Source of the DNA: an uncultured Frankineae bacterium | GTDB lineage: Bacteria; Actinomycetota; Actinomycetes; Mycobacteriales; SCTD01 | DNA length: 16,818 nucleotides | Assembly (NCBI GenBank): GCA_902805805.1 | Contig: CADCUE010000034.1 | Coordinates: 1-16,818 of the forward strand | Reading direction: 5' to 3' | In this document: piece after piece, positions 1 to 6,908 of the stretch | Layout: every line of letters begins with the position of its first letter | How positions within the stretch are numbered: the stretch's first letter is position 1 | Notes under the pieces: generated by a model | Database searches by the model: none | What the model was told of the DNA's origin: nothing | The model's input: only the letters and a program-made list of their open reading frames with translations | Made by a program: the position numbers and the translations under genes

Positions 1-804
1 GGCTCGCTGCTGCGCTCGGCGTTCGAGCCGACACCGACGGGTCCGGACCCCGAGGCCATCTGGTCGGCGCTGGTCTCGGCCGTCGCCCGCGTCGAGCACG
101 ACGGCGCTGCAGCGATCGGCATCGGCAGTGCCGGACCCATGACGGCAGGCGGGGTCACCGTCTCGCCGCTCAACATCGTCGGGTGGCGCGACTTCCCGCT
201 GCTGCAGCGGGTGCGGGACACCTACGGGCTGCCGGTCGTCGTCGACGGTGACGCCAAGGCGCTCGCGGTCGGCGAGGGCTGGAAGGGCGCCGGCGCCGGG
301 GTCTCGAACTTCCTGGCGATGGTGGTGTCCACCGGCGTCGGGGGCGGGCTCGTCGTGGACGGGCGGCTGCTCGACGGAGGCCAGGGCAACGCCGGCCACG
401 TCTGCCACGTCGTCGTGGTGCCCGGCGGCGCCGTCTGCGGGTGCACCGGACGCGGCTGCCTGGAGGCTGAGGTCAGCGGCACGGCGATCGGCAGGCGCAT
501 CGGCGCCCCCGCCGCCCAGGCGTCCGCCGAGGAGGTCGCGCGGGCCGGCCGGCTGCTCGGCGAGGGCCTCGCCTCGGTGGTCAACCTGCTCGACCTCGAG
601 CTCGTCGCCGTCGGCGGCTCGGTCGCGCTCGGCTTCGGCGACCCGTTCTTCGCCGCGTGCAACGACGCGCTGCACGACACCAGCCGGCTCGGCTTCACGG
701 CCGGCTCCCGCGTGGTGCCCGTCGGTCTGGGCAAGGACGGCCCGCTGATCGGCGCCGGCGCCCTGGGCTGGCGCCTGCTCGGCGCGGACGTCGGCGTCGC
801 CTGA
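1..804 (+). CDS. ROK-family sugar kinase (glucokinase/N-acetylhexosamine kinase type), 5' end outside window
   Basis: The frame is open from the first base, so the gene starts upstream; 267 residues are visible of a family usually near 300. The missing N-terminus would hold the first phosphate-binding DxGGT motif. Visible features: AIGIGSAGP just before the ATG at 139 (residues typical of ROK proteins, so that ATG is internal), the catalytic aspartate in DGDAKAL at 244-264, the glycine-rich STGVGGG at 328-348, and the ROK zinc-binding signature, GH near 397 followed by CGCTGRGCLE. ROK kinases phosphorylate hexoses with ATP in the cytosol. Substrate cannot be told from this part. No helix-turn-helix is visible, but the N-terminus is missing, so a ROK repressor is not strictly excluded; retention of the catalytic Asp favours a kinase. 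The usual Asn before that Asp is Gly here. The gene converges on murB, 43 nt away. Confidence 0.88.
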   Translation, partial: GSLLRSAFEPTPTGPDPEAIWSALVSAVARVEHDGAAAIGIGSAGPMTAGGVTVSPLNIVGWRDFPLLQRVRDTYGLPVVVDGDAKALAVGEGWKGAGAGVSNFLAMVVSTGVGGGLVVDGRLLDGGQGNAGHVCHVVVVPGGAVCGCTGRGCLEAEVSGTAIGRRIGAPAAQASAEEVARAGRLLGEGLASVVNLLDLELVAVGGSVALGFGDPFFAACNDALHDTSRLGFTAGSRVVPVGLGKDGPLIGAGALGWRLLGADVGVA

Positions 805-811
805 GCCGACC

Positions 812-855
812 TCGGACGGCACTCAGACGGCGATCCAGACGGGCGCTTCAGACGG
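812..855. repeat. Short imperfect tandem repeats (CAGACGG units) between convergent genes
   Basis: The heptamer CAGACGG occurs at 824-830, 836-842 and 849-855, preceded by the variant CGGACGG at 813-819, giving a period of about 12-13 nt. The array fills the gap between the ROK and murB stop codons and runs into the last codons of murB. No function is evident. It may be a small replication-slippage product. Confidence 0.4.
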
Positions 856-1927
856 CGCTGTGCAGGGCGGCCGGGGCCACCAGGACCGGCTCGGGGACCA
901 GCTCGACGCCGAACGCCTGCTGGACCCCGTCCCGGATCGCTCCCGCGACGTCGAGCAGGTCGGCCGACGTGCCGCCACCCCGGTTGACCAGCGCGAGCGT
1001 GTGCTTGCTGGAGATGCCGACGGGTCCCTCGAAGGCCCCCTTGCCGAAGCCCGCGCGCTCGATGAGCCAGGCCGCCGACACCTTGGTGCGGCCGTCCGGC
1101 TCCGCCCACTCCGGCGAGCGCACGGCAGCTCCGCAGCGCTCGGTGACCCGTGCCCGCAGCGCCTGCAGCTGCTCACCGGTCAGCAGCGGGTTGGTGAAGA
1201 ACGACCCGGCGCTGCGGGTGTCCGGGTCGGCGGCGTCGAGCACCATGCCCTTGCCCCGACGCAGGGCCAGCACCGCCTCGCGCACCTCGGTCAGCGGCGC
1301 CCGCTCACCGACCTGGACCCCGAGCCGGCGGGCCAGCTCGGCGTAGCCCACGGGCGCGGACAGCTCCCCGACGCCCAGTGAGAAGGTCACGGCCAGGACC
1401 ACCCACCGGCCCGGCTCGTCCTTGAAAGCGCTGTGCCGGTAGGCGAACCGGCAGTCCTGTCCGGACAGGACGACGGTCGCGCCGACCTGCCGGTCGTACG
1501 CCCGGACGCCGACCACGGTCTGCGAGACGTCCTGGCCGTACGCGCCGATGTTCTGCACCACGCTGGCGCCGACGAGTCCGGGGATGCCCGACAGCGCCTC
1601 CAGACCGACCAGCCGGTCGGCGACGCACAGCCCGACGAAGGACTCCCACTCCTCACCGGCGGCGGCGGTGAGCAGCACCCGGTCGCCGTCGTGCTCGGCT
1701 GCCAGGCCGTGGACGGCCACGCGCAGGACGGTCCCGTCCACGCCCTCGTCGGGCAGGACGACGTTGCTCCCGCCGCCCAGCACCAGCAGCCGCTCCCCGG
1801 CGGCGTCGGCGGCGCGCACGACCTCGACCACGGAGCGCTCGTCGTACGCCGTCACCAGCCGGCGCGCGCGACCACCGAGACGCAGCGTCGTCAGCGGGGC
1901 GAGCGGGACGTCGGGTCGGTCGAGCAC
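848..1927 (-). CDS. murB: UDP-N-acetylenolpyruvoylglucosamine reductase (MurB)
   Basis: Cytosolic FAD- and NADPH-dependent enzyme that reduces UDP-GlcNAc-enolpyruvate to UDP-MurNAc, the second committed step of peptidoglycan precursor synthesis. From the GTG at 1927 the product is 359 aa, in the range of actinobacterial MurB. The order is: substrate-side N-terminus (PLTTLRLGG), FAD-binding VLGGGSNVVLPDEG, GIPGLVGASVVQNIGAYGQD, then YRHSAFK of the type I (E. coli-like) enzyme, the catalytic serine in GSFFTNP (Ser242), AGFGKG, and the conserved C-terminal glutamate in VPEPVLV (Glu346). The frame stays open far upstream, but that part is antisense-type sequence inside rarD; the LDRPDVPLAPLTTLRLGG start matches the family. 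No Shine-Dalgarno is visible; a TACGCT element 6 nt before the GTG suggests a leaderless transcript. It lies 26 nt downstream of rarD, so read-through is also possible. Confidence 0.96.
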   Translation of the reverse strand: MLDRPDVPLAPLTTLRLGGRARRLVTAYDERSVVEVVRAADAAGERLLVLGGGSNVVLPDEGVDGTVLRVAVHGLAAEHDGDRVLLTAAAGEEWESFVGLCVADRLVGLEALSGIPGLVGASVVQNIGAYGQDVSQTVVGVRAYDRQVGATVVLSGQDCRFAYRHSAFKDEPGRWVVLAVTFSLGVGELSAPVGYAELARRLGVQVGERAPLTEVREAVLALRRGKGMVLDAADPDTRSAGSFFTNPLLTGEQLQALRARVTERCGAAVRSPEWAEPDGRTKVSAAWLIERAGFGKGAFEGPVGISSKHTLALVNRGGGTSADLLDVAGAIRDGVQQAFGVELVPEPVLVAPAALHSAV

Positions 1928-1933
1928 CGGACC

Positions 1934-1939
1934 AGCGTA
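1934..1939 (-). promoter_or_regulatory. Possible -10 element for leaderless murB
   Basis: On the minus strand TACGCT (TANNNT type) is followed by exactly 6 nt and then the GTG of murB, which would place transcription initiation at or next to the start codon. No good -35 is seen. This fits the absence of a Shine-Dalgarno sequence, but the promoter itself is an inference. Confidence 0.4.
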
Positions 1940-1953
1940 GGCACCCGGTCGTC

Positions 1954-2859
1954 CTAGGCGGGGGCTGCGACGGCGAGCCGCGAGGTGCGGCGGTGATGAC
2001 GGACCAGGTCGGCGGTGAACAGTGCGAGACCCGCCCACACCAGCACGAAGCCGAGCAGCCTGACGGGCGGCAGCGGCTCGTCGAAGAGCGTGACGCCGAG
2101 CGCGAACTGCAGGGTCGGCGCGAGGTACTGCAGCAGTCCGAGCGTGGTGAGCGGGACGCGGGAGGCGGCGGCCCCGAACGCCAGCAGCGGGACCGCGGTG
2201 ACCAGACCGGACAACGCGAGCAGCGCGGCGTGCCCCGGGCCCTCGCTGCCGAACGTGCCGGCGCCGGTCGCGCCGAGCACGGCGACGTAGACCCCGGCGA
2301 CCGGCAGCAGCACCGCGGTCTCGATCGCCAGGCCCTCGACGGCACCGACGCCGGTCGTCTTCTTGAGCAGGCCGTAGGCCCCGAAGGAGAACGCCAGCGC
2401 CAGGGCGATCCACGGTGGCCGGCCGTTCTCGACGGTCAGGACGACGACGGCGAGGAAGGCGAGCCCGAGCGCGGTCCACTGGGCCGGGCGCAGCCGCTCA
2501 CCGAGCACCAGCACGCCGAGCAGCACCGTGACGATCGGGTTGACGAAGTAGCCGAGGGAGGTCTCGACCACCTGCTCGGAGGTGACGCCGTAGATGTAGG
2601 TGCCCCAGTTGACGGCGATCACCACGGCGGCGGCGGTCAGCATGAGCAGCCGGCGCCGGTCGGCCCCCGCGGCGCGCACGGAGGACAGGCGGCCGGTGAC
2701 GGCCAGCAGGACGGCCACGACGGCGAGCGACCAGAGCACCCGGTGGGCGAGGACCTCGAGCGACCCGGTGGGCGCGAGCAGCGGCCAGTACAGCGGGAAC
2801 AGCCCCCACAGCAGGTACGCCGACGCGCCGTAGAGGGCCCCGGACCGGGTCTCGGTCAC
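1954..2859 (-). CDS. rarD: EamA-family permease, RarD type
   Basis: Integral membrane protein of the drug/metabolite transporter superfamily, 301 aa from GTG 2859, matching the roughly 300 aa of RarD. The N-terminus TETRSGALYGASAYLLWGLF and the segment AVNWGTYIYGVTSEQVVETS followed by LGYFVNPIVTVLLGV are hallmark RarD sequences. About ten hydrophobic helices are visible as two EamA repeats, the second carrying SRVPLTTLGLLQYLAPTLQF. The substrate is not established for this subfamily (the old chloramphenicol-sensitivity label is weak). An upstream in-frame start at 2961 would add a proline/serine-rich, non-family extension overlapping the divergent antiporter gene, so it was rejected. TAGCCT lies 7 nt before the GTG. 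murB follows after 26 nt on the same strand and may be co-transcribed; no functional link is obvious. Confidence 0.93.
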   Translation of the reverse strand: MTETRSGALYGASAYLLWGLFPLYWPLLAPTGSLEVLAHRVLWSLAVVAVLLAVTGRLSSVRAAGADRRRLLMLTAAAVVIAVNWGTYIYGVTSEQVVETSLGYFVNPIVTVLLGVLVLGERLRPAQWTALGLAFLAVVVLTVENGRPPWIALALAFSFGAYGLLKKTTGVGAVEGLAIETAVLLPVAGVYVAVLGATGAGTFGSEGPGHAALLALSGLVTAVPLLAFGAAASRVPLTTLGLLQYLAPTLQFALGVTLFDEPLPPVRLLGFVLVWAGLALFTADLVRHHRRTSRLAVAAPA

Positions 2860-2866
2860 CCGGTCG

Positions 2867-2872
2867 AGGCTA
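2867..2872 (-). promoter_or_regulatory. Possible -10 element for leaderless rarD
   Basis: Minus-strand TAGCCT sits 7 nt before the chosen GTG of rarD, with no Shine-Dalgarno between them. The geometry fits a leaderless actinobacterial promoter. No convincing -35 was found. Confidence 0.35.
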
Positions 2873-2973
2873 GTGCTCGCTCGTGCAGCAGCCCCTGACC
2901 CCCGACAGGGTCGCGGTGGCGGCGGGAAGTCCTCGGCCGGTGGCAGGCTTGACGGGACCACGGACGACGGAGC

Positions 2974-2979
2974 AGGGGG
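2974..2979 (+). promoter_or_regulatory. Ribosome binding site deciding the antiporter start
   Basis: AGGGGG is followed by a 5-nt spacer and GTG at 2985. It supports this start over the in-frame GTG at 2883, which lacks a comparable site and would add 34 residues of Pro/Gly/Thr-rich sequence before the first membrane helix. Confidence 0.6.
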
Positions 2980-2984
2980 CCCGA

Positions 2985-4988
2985 GTGCTGCTGGCCGCAG
3001 GAGAGGGACCGCCGCAGTTCCTGACGCAGATCGCGGCGCTGGTGGTGGCCGGGGCGGTGATCGGCTACGTCTGCGCCCGGCTGCGCATCGTGCCGATCGT
3101 CGGCTTCCTGCTGGCGGGCGTGCTGATCGGCCCGAACGCGCTGGCCGTCGTCCGCGAGCGCGAGGTGATCGACGCCGCCGCCGAGATCGGCGTCATCCTG
3201 CTGCTGTTCACGATCGGCATCGAGTTCTCCATCGGCCGGCTGATGTCGATCCGCCGGCTGGTGCTGCTCGGCGGGTCGCTGCAGGTGCTCAGCGCGGTCG
3301 CCGTGGTCACCGGCGTGCTCGTGCTGGCCGGTGTCGACCTGCGCCCGGCGCTGTTCACCGGCCTGCTCGTCTCGCTGTCCTCGACCGCCATCGTGCTCAA
3401 GCTGCTCGCCGACCGCGGCGCCACCGGCTCGGCGACCGGCCAGACGAGCCTGGGACTGCTGATCTTCCAGGACCTCGCCGTCGTGGCGATGGTGCTCCTG
3501 CTGCCGGTGCTCGGCGACGGGGACGGCGGCGGGGCCGGCGGACTGGTCCGCGCTCTCGCGACCGCCGCGGCGGTCATCGCGATCACGCTCGTGGTCGCGC
3601 GCCGGGTGATGCCCCCGGTGCTGGAGGCCGTCGCCCGGGCGTGCTCGCCCGAGGTCTTCCTGCTCTCGGTCATCGCGCTGTGCCTGGGCACCGCCTACCT
3701 GACCGCCCTGGCCGGGGTCTCGGTGTCGCTGGGCGCCTTCCTCGCCGGGCTGGTCGTCAGCGAGTCGCGTCACTCGGCGCACGCGCTGGGCGAGGTGCTG
3801 CCGCTGCAGATCCTGTTCTCCGCGACCTTCTTCCTGTCGATCGGGACCCTGCTCGACGTCCGCTTCCTGCTCGAGCAGCCGCTGCTCGTGCTGGCCGCCG
3901 TGGCGCTCGTGCTCGTCGTCAAGACGGTCACCACGGTCGGCGCCGCGCTGGCCACCGGGGTCGGCGCGGCGACCGCGGCGAGCGCCGGCCTGCTGCTGGC
4001 GCAGGTGGGCGAGTTCGCCTTCGTCCTGGAGCGTCTCGGGCGCGAGGTCGGCCTCACCCCGGCGGGGCTCGGGGAGGACGGGTCGCAGGCCTTCATCGCC
4101 GCGACGGTCCTGCTCCTGGTCGCCACGCCCGGGCTGGCCGCGGGCGGCCGCGCCGCGGCGAGCCGTCTGGAGCGGCGACGCGGCACGGCGCCCACGCGGC
4201 CCGGCCAGACCCCGGTCGACGCCGCGCCGGCGCAGGGGCACGTGCTCATCTCGGGCTGGGGCCGGGCCGCCCGGCACGTGGCGCAGGAGCTGACCGGCGC
4301 CGGCATCGACGTGGTCGTGACGACCCTGTCCCCCGACGGCGCCGCGGAGGCGGAGGACGCCGGGCTGCGGGTCGTGCGGGGTGACTCGACCAAGGCGCCG
4401 GTGCTCGAGGCCGCAGGAGCGGCGCACGCGCGTGCCGTCGTCGTGGGTGACGACCTGCCGGAGCAGGCCGCGCGCATCGCGGGCGTGCTCGCGACCACCG
4501 CACCGGGCGCCCGGGTCGTCGTGCTGGCACCCGACGCGGACGCCGTCGCCGAGCTGCACGCAGCCGGCGTGTCGGACGTCGTGCTGGCCGACCGCTCGGT
4601 GCACGAGCACCTGACCCGCACGGTCCTGTCACGCCTGCGCCCGGTCGAGCCCAGCCGCACGACCGTCGTCGACACCGACCACGTCGTGGCGTTCCGCGCC
4701 TCCTCCACGACCGCGTGCGTGCACGCCTCGGTGTCCCGGCCGGTCCTGCCCTCGGCAGCCGGCTGCACCGAGTGCCTGCGTCGCGGGGACAGCTGGGTGC
4801 ACCTGCGGATGTGCACGACGTGCGGTCACGTCGGGTGCTGCGACAGCTCACCGGGCCGGCACGCCGCCCGGCACGCGGACACCGACGACCACCCCGTGAT
4901 GTGCTCGCTCGAGCCGGGTGAGCACTGGGGCTGGTGCTACCTCGACCGCGCCACGCTGGAGCCCGCCTCGGCCTCGTCGTCGGCCTGA
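2985..4988 (+). CDS. CPA2 cation:proton antiporter (Kef/KefB-like) with TrkA-N and C-terminal UBP-type zinc finger
   Basis: Predicted 667-aa membrane protein. Residues 1-385 hold the sodium/hydrogen exchanger domain with about 12 helices, including IVGFLLAGVLIGPNAL, LLLFTIGIEFS and LLIFQDLAVV, the last carrying the QD pair typical of Kef-type CPA2 proteins. Residues about 418-530 are a TrkA-N/RCK Rossmann domain (GHVLISGWGRAARH, with the third glycine of GxGxxG replaced by Ala), expected to sense nucleotides and gate transport from the cytosol. Residues 578-654 form a UBP-type zinc finger: C578xH, C594xxC597, W604, C610xxC613, C618, H626, H630, H636 and WCY at 650-652. Family knowledge gives monovalent cation (K+ or Na+)/H+ exchange; the ion is not determined. 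The zinc finger is normally a ubiquitin C-terminus reader in eukaryotes; its bacterial role is unknown. The gene is divergent from rarD. Its last 52 nt overlap the convergent MFS gene. Confidence 0.93.
   Translation: MLLAAGEGPPQFLTQIAALVVAGAVIGYVCARLRIVPIVGFLLAGVLIGPNALAVVREREVIDAAAEIGVILLLFTIGIEFSIGRLMSIRRLVLLGGSLQVLSAVAVVTGVLVLAGVDLRPALFTGLLVSLSSTAIVLKLLADRGATGSATGQTSLGLLIFQDLAVVAMVLLLPVLGDGDGGGAGGLVRALATAAAVIAITLVVARRVMPPVLEAVARACSPEVFLLSVIALCLGTAYLTALAGVSVSLGAFLAGLVVSESRHSAHALGEVLPLQILFSATFFLSIGTLLDVRFLLEQPLLVLAAVALVLVVKTVTTVGAALATGVGAATAASAGLLLAQVGEFAFVLERLGREVGLTPAGLGEDGSQAFIAATVLLLVATPGLAAGGRAAASRLERRRGTAPTRPGQTPVDAAPAQGHVLISGWGRAARHVAQELTGAGIDVVVTTLSPDGAAEAEDAGLRVVRGDSTKAPVLEAAGAAHARAVVVGDDLPEQAARIAGVLATTAPGARVVVLAPDADAVAELHAAGVSDVVLADRSVHEHLTRTVLSRLRPVEPSRTTVVDTDHVVAFRASSTTACVHASVSRPVLPSAAGCTECLRRGDSWVHLRMCTTCGHVGCCDSSPGRHAARHADTDDHPVMCSLEPGEHWGWCYLDRATLEPASASSSA
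4716..4946 (+). other. Region encoding the UBP-type zinc finger (zf-UBP)
   Basis: Residues 578-654 of the antiporter match the actinobacterial zf-UBP pattern: GCTECLRRGDSWVHLRMC, then TTCGHVGCCDSSPGRHAARH, then HP and EPGEHWGWCYLD. All expected Cys/His zinc ligands are present, so the domain looks intact and not degenerating. Stand-alone actinobacterial proteins of about 90 aa share this pattern (from memory of the family). Confidence 0.88.
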
Positions 4989-6340
4989 CGCGCCGCGGCG
5001 ACGGCCGCGTCGGTGTCGGTGGCGGCGAGCAGCGCCCCGCCGGAGACGAACAGCACGAGCAGCGACAGCAGGGCGCTGCGGTAGGAGCCCGTGATCTCCA
5101 GCACGACGGCGAACAGCAGCGTGCCGACCCACGCGGTTCCCCGCTCGGCCAGCTCGTAGAAGCCGAAGAACGACGCCTGCCGCCCGGCCGGGACCATCGA
5201 CGAGAACAGCGACCGGGCCAGCGCCTGCGAGCCGCCGAGCACGATCGCGATGGCGACGCCGAGCACGTACGCCGCGGTGGTGCTGTCGAGCGCGACCACG
5301 GCGTACAGGACGATGCCCACCCAGACGATCAGCGTGCCCATCAGCGTCGTCTTGGCGCCCAGGCGCTCGGCGAGCCGGCCGGACACCCCCGCGCCGAAGA
5401 CGGCGACCACCTGGATGAGCAGCACGAGCTGGAGCAGGAACGGGGTCGCGTCGTCGCGGGGCAGCCCCTTCGCGACGAACAGCTCCTCCTCCAGCACGAC
5501 CGCCGACAGCGCGACCACGGCCTGGATGGCGTCGTTGAACAGCAGGAAGGCCAGGAGGTAGCGCGCCGTCCCGGGCAGCGCGCGCAGCGCCCGCAGCGAC
5601 CCGCGCAGCTGGCGCATCGAGTCGGCCACCTGACGGAGCAGCCGCTCGGGAGCCGGCGTCCCGTCGTAGCCGGGCAGCTGCCGGACGGCGTCCAGCCGCC
5701 GGACCGCGACGGTGCCGACGACGGCCCACCACACCGCCGACAGGCCGATGGCCAGGCGCACGGCTTCACCCCGGGTCAGGCCGAGGGACTCGGCTGCCGT
5801 CACGAGCCCGAGCGAGACCGCCAGCACGAACGCCCCACCGGCGTAGCCGGCGGCGAACCCCCGGGCCGACACGCGGTGCCGGTCGGGCAGCTCCGCGACG
5901 TCGCTCAGGAAGGCGTTGTAGGCCAGGATCGCCGCGCCGTACGCCACGTTGGCGACCACGAACGCCAGCAGTCCCGGCACGACCGTGCCCGAGGGGGTGA
6001 GGGCCAGCGCCACCGTGGCCAGGGACCCGACGCCGGTCGACACGACGAGCAGCCGCCGCTTCGCCGTCGGGCGGTCGGCCAGCGCGCCCAGCACGGGCAG
6101 CGCCAGGACCTGCAGCATCACCGAGAAGCTCACGGCGAACGCGAACACCGACGCCGCCCGCGGGGAGAACAGCAGCAGCTCCACCTGACCGTCCGGGCCG
6201 GCGGCGTCCTCGGCCAGCGCGGTGAGGAACGGTCCGCCGACCGCCGTGACCACCGTCGTGACGAACGCGGAGTTCGCGACGTCGTAGAGCGTGAAGCCGG
6301 AGACCGCCCGGCGGCGAGGGTCGAGCGCGCGATCGGTCAC
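4937..6340 (-). CDS. MFS transporter, UMF1 / Atg22-like
   Basis: Predicted 467-aa inner-membrane transporter with about 12 hydrophobic segments. The N-terminal signature GFTLYDVANSAFVTTVVT is characteristic of the UMF1/Atg22-like branch of the major facilitator superfamily (YDxANSxF), and the cytoplasmic-loop motif GALADRPTAKRR is the MFS loop 2-3 motif. The second half carries GRLAERLGAKTT, the equivalent loop motif. Yeast Atg22 exports amino acids from the vacuole; bacterial members are uncharacterised, so no substrate is assigned. The start is the GTG at 6340, preceded by AGGAG on the minus strand at 6346-6350. The hydrophilic C-terminal tail overlaps the antiporter 3' end by 52 nt. The gene is divergent from cspA. 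Confidence 0.9.
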   Translation of the reverse strand: MTDRALDPRRRAVSGFTLYDVANSAFVTTVVTAVGGPFLTALAEDAAGPDGQVELLLFSPRAASVFAFAVSFSVMLQVLALPVLGALADRPTAKRRLLVVSTGVGSLATVALALTPSGTVVPGLLAFVVANVAYGAAILAYNAFLSDVAELPDRHRVSARGFAAGYAGGAFVLAVSLGLVTAAESLGLTRGEAVRLAIGLSAVWWAVVGTVAVRRLDAVRQLPGYDGTPAPERLLRQVADSMRQLRGSLRALRALPGTARYLLAFLLFNDAIQAVVALSAVVLEEELFVAKGLPRDDATPFLLQLVLLIQVVAVFGAGVSGRLAERLGAKTTLMGTLIVWVGIVLYAVVALDSTTAAYVLGVAIAIVLGGSQALARSLFSSMVPAGRQASFFGFYELAERGTAWVGTLLFAVVLEITGSYRSALLSLLVLFVSGGALLAATDTDAAVAAARQADDEAEAGSSVARSR

Positions 6341-6436
6341 GAGGTCTCCTGGCTGGGGCGGCGATGTGCCTGCGTGCAGTGTCCCTGCGGCGGGCGCCGC
6401 CGGGCATCCGCAGTACTACTCGCGTGTCGCGGTGTG

Positions 6437-6442
6437 TAGAGT
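6437..6442 (+). promoter_or_regulatory. Possible -10 of the cspA promoter
   Basis: TAGAGT matches TANNNT and would start a leader of about 140 nt before cspA. The -35 region is unconvincing (TACTAC at 17-nt spacing), so this is tentative. Confidence 0.28.
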
Positions 6443-6482
6443 GACCGACGGTTGATGTTGCACCTCTTCGCTCGTGTTTTCT

Positions 6483-6514
6483 GAACGCCCGCGGATGTGT
6501 GGTCGCGGGCGTTC
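6483..6514 (+). promoter_or_regulatory. Perfect 11-bp stem-loop in the cspA leader
   Basis: GAACGCCCGCG at 6483-6493 pairs perfectly with CGCGGGCGTTC at 6504-6514 around a 10-nt loop. No U-run follows, and the cspA ribosome binding site is 62 nt downstream, so it looks like part of a structured 5' untranslated region and not a terminator of an upstream gene (the upstream gene is divergent). It is a candidate cold-responsive leader element, but an attenuator or simple mRNA stabiliser is equally possible. Confidence 0.5.
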
Positions 6515-6518
6515 TCGA

Positions 6519-6546
6519 ACGTCTCCGACACCTCAGCTTCGGACGT
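6519..6546 (+). promoter_or_regulatory. Second hairpin in the cspA leader
   Basis: ACGTCTCCGA at 6519-6528 can pair, with a small bulge, with TCGGACGT at 6539-6546 across a 10-nt loop. A small third hairpin, GACC/GGTC at 6558-6570, lies just before the AAGGAG ribosome binding site. Together they give a hairpin ladder typical of regulated cold-shock leaders; the fold is inferred by eye. Confidence 0.35.
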
Positions 6547-6586
6547 GCACAGTGCGCGACCGACTCGGTCTTCGAAGGAGATGTTC

Positions 6587-6790
6587 ATGGCTCAGGGTTC
6601 TGTGAAGTGGTTCAACGCCGAGAAGGGCTTCGGCTTCATCGCGCAGGACGGCGGCGGTGCCGACGTCTTCGTCCACTTCTCCGCCATCCAGTCGCAGGGC
6701 TACAAGTCCCTCGAGGAGAACCAGCGCGTCGAGTTCGACATCACGCAGGGCCCGAAGGGCCCGCAGGCGGAGAACGTCGTCCCGCAGTAG
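6587..6790 (+). CDS. cspA: Cold-shock protein, CspA family
   Basis: Canonical 67-aa cold-shock-domain protein that binds single-stranded RNA/DNA and acts as an RNA chaperone in the cytosol. It has the start [18 protein letters not shown], with RNP1 (KGFGFI, residues 13-18) and RNP2 (VFVHF, residues 27-31), and ends ...QAENVVPQ. The start is set by GGAG at 6577-6580, 6 nt before ATG 6587; the in-frame ATG at 6581 abuts the ribosome site and is unlikely. The long structured leader upstream and the strong hairpin downstream suggest a monocistronic, post-transcriptionally controlled mRNA. Actinobacteria often carry several paralogues, and whether this one is cold-induced or constitutive is not shown. 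Confidence 0.97.
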   Translation: MAQGSVKWFNAEKGFGFIAQDGGGADVFVHFSAIQSQGYKSLEENQRVEFDITQGPKGPQAENVVPQ

Positions 6791-6802
6791 TCCCCTCACG
6801 TC

Positions 6803-6839
6803 CCGACGGCCCGGTCCCCTCGTGGGGCCGGGCCGTCGG
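6803..6839 (+). terminator. Strong stem-loop terminator after cspA
   Basis: A 16-bp GC-rich stem, 6803-6818 pairing with 6824-6839 around the loop CTCGT, contains one T-G wobble. It begins 12 nt after the cspA stop. There is no T-tract, which is common for actinobacterial terminators. Confidence 0.75.
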
Positions 6840-6896
6840 CGTGCCCGGGCTCGTGCGTGTCGCCGACGTCACCCGTTCACCCGGCCGCTCAGGGGG

Positions 6897-6902
6897 CACG
6901 CT
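6897..6902 (+). promoter_or_regulatory. Weak possible -10 for a leaderless hydrolase mRNA
   Basis: CACGCT lies 6 nt before the ATG at 6909, the same spacing as TACGCT at murB and TACGGT at fabG, but its first base deviates from TANNNT. No -35 is clear. Confidence 0.25.
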
Positions 6903-6908
6903 GGCGGG

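Noticed and set aside
1928..2479. Upstream extension of murB into rarD
   Set aside because: The frame is open but the added 184 residues are Arg/Ala/Pro-rich and unlike MurB; they are an out-of-frame reading of rarD.
2856..4610. Long minus-strand frame opposite the antiporter
   Set aside because: Gln/Arg/Asp/His-rich, no hydrophobic or domain pattern; it is antisense shadow of a well-supported membrane protein.
4934..6439. Long plus-strand frame opposite the MFS transporter
   Set aside because: Gln/Arg/Gly/Asp-rich composition with no recognisable motif; the minus-strand UMF1-like transporter explains the region.
6483..6514. The cspA leader hairpin as an intrinsic terminator
   Set aside because: No gene on the plus strand ends upstream of it, no T-tract follows, and cspA with its ribosome site starts 73 nt later.
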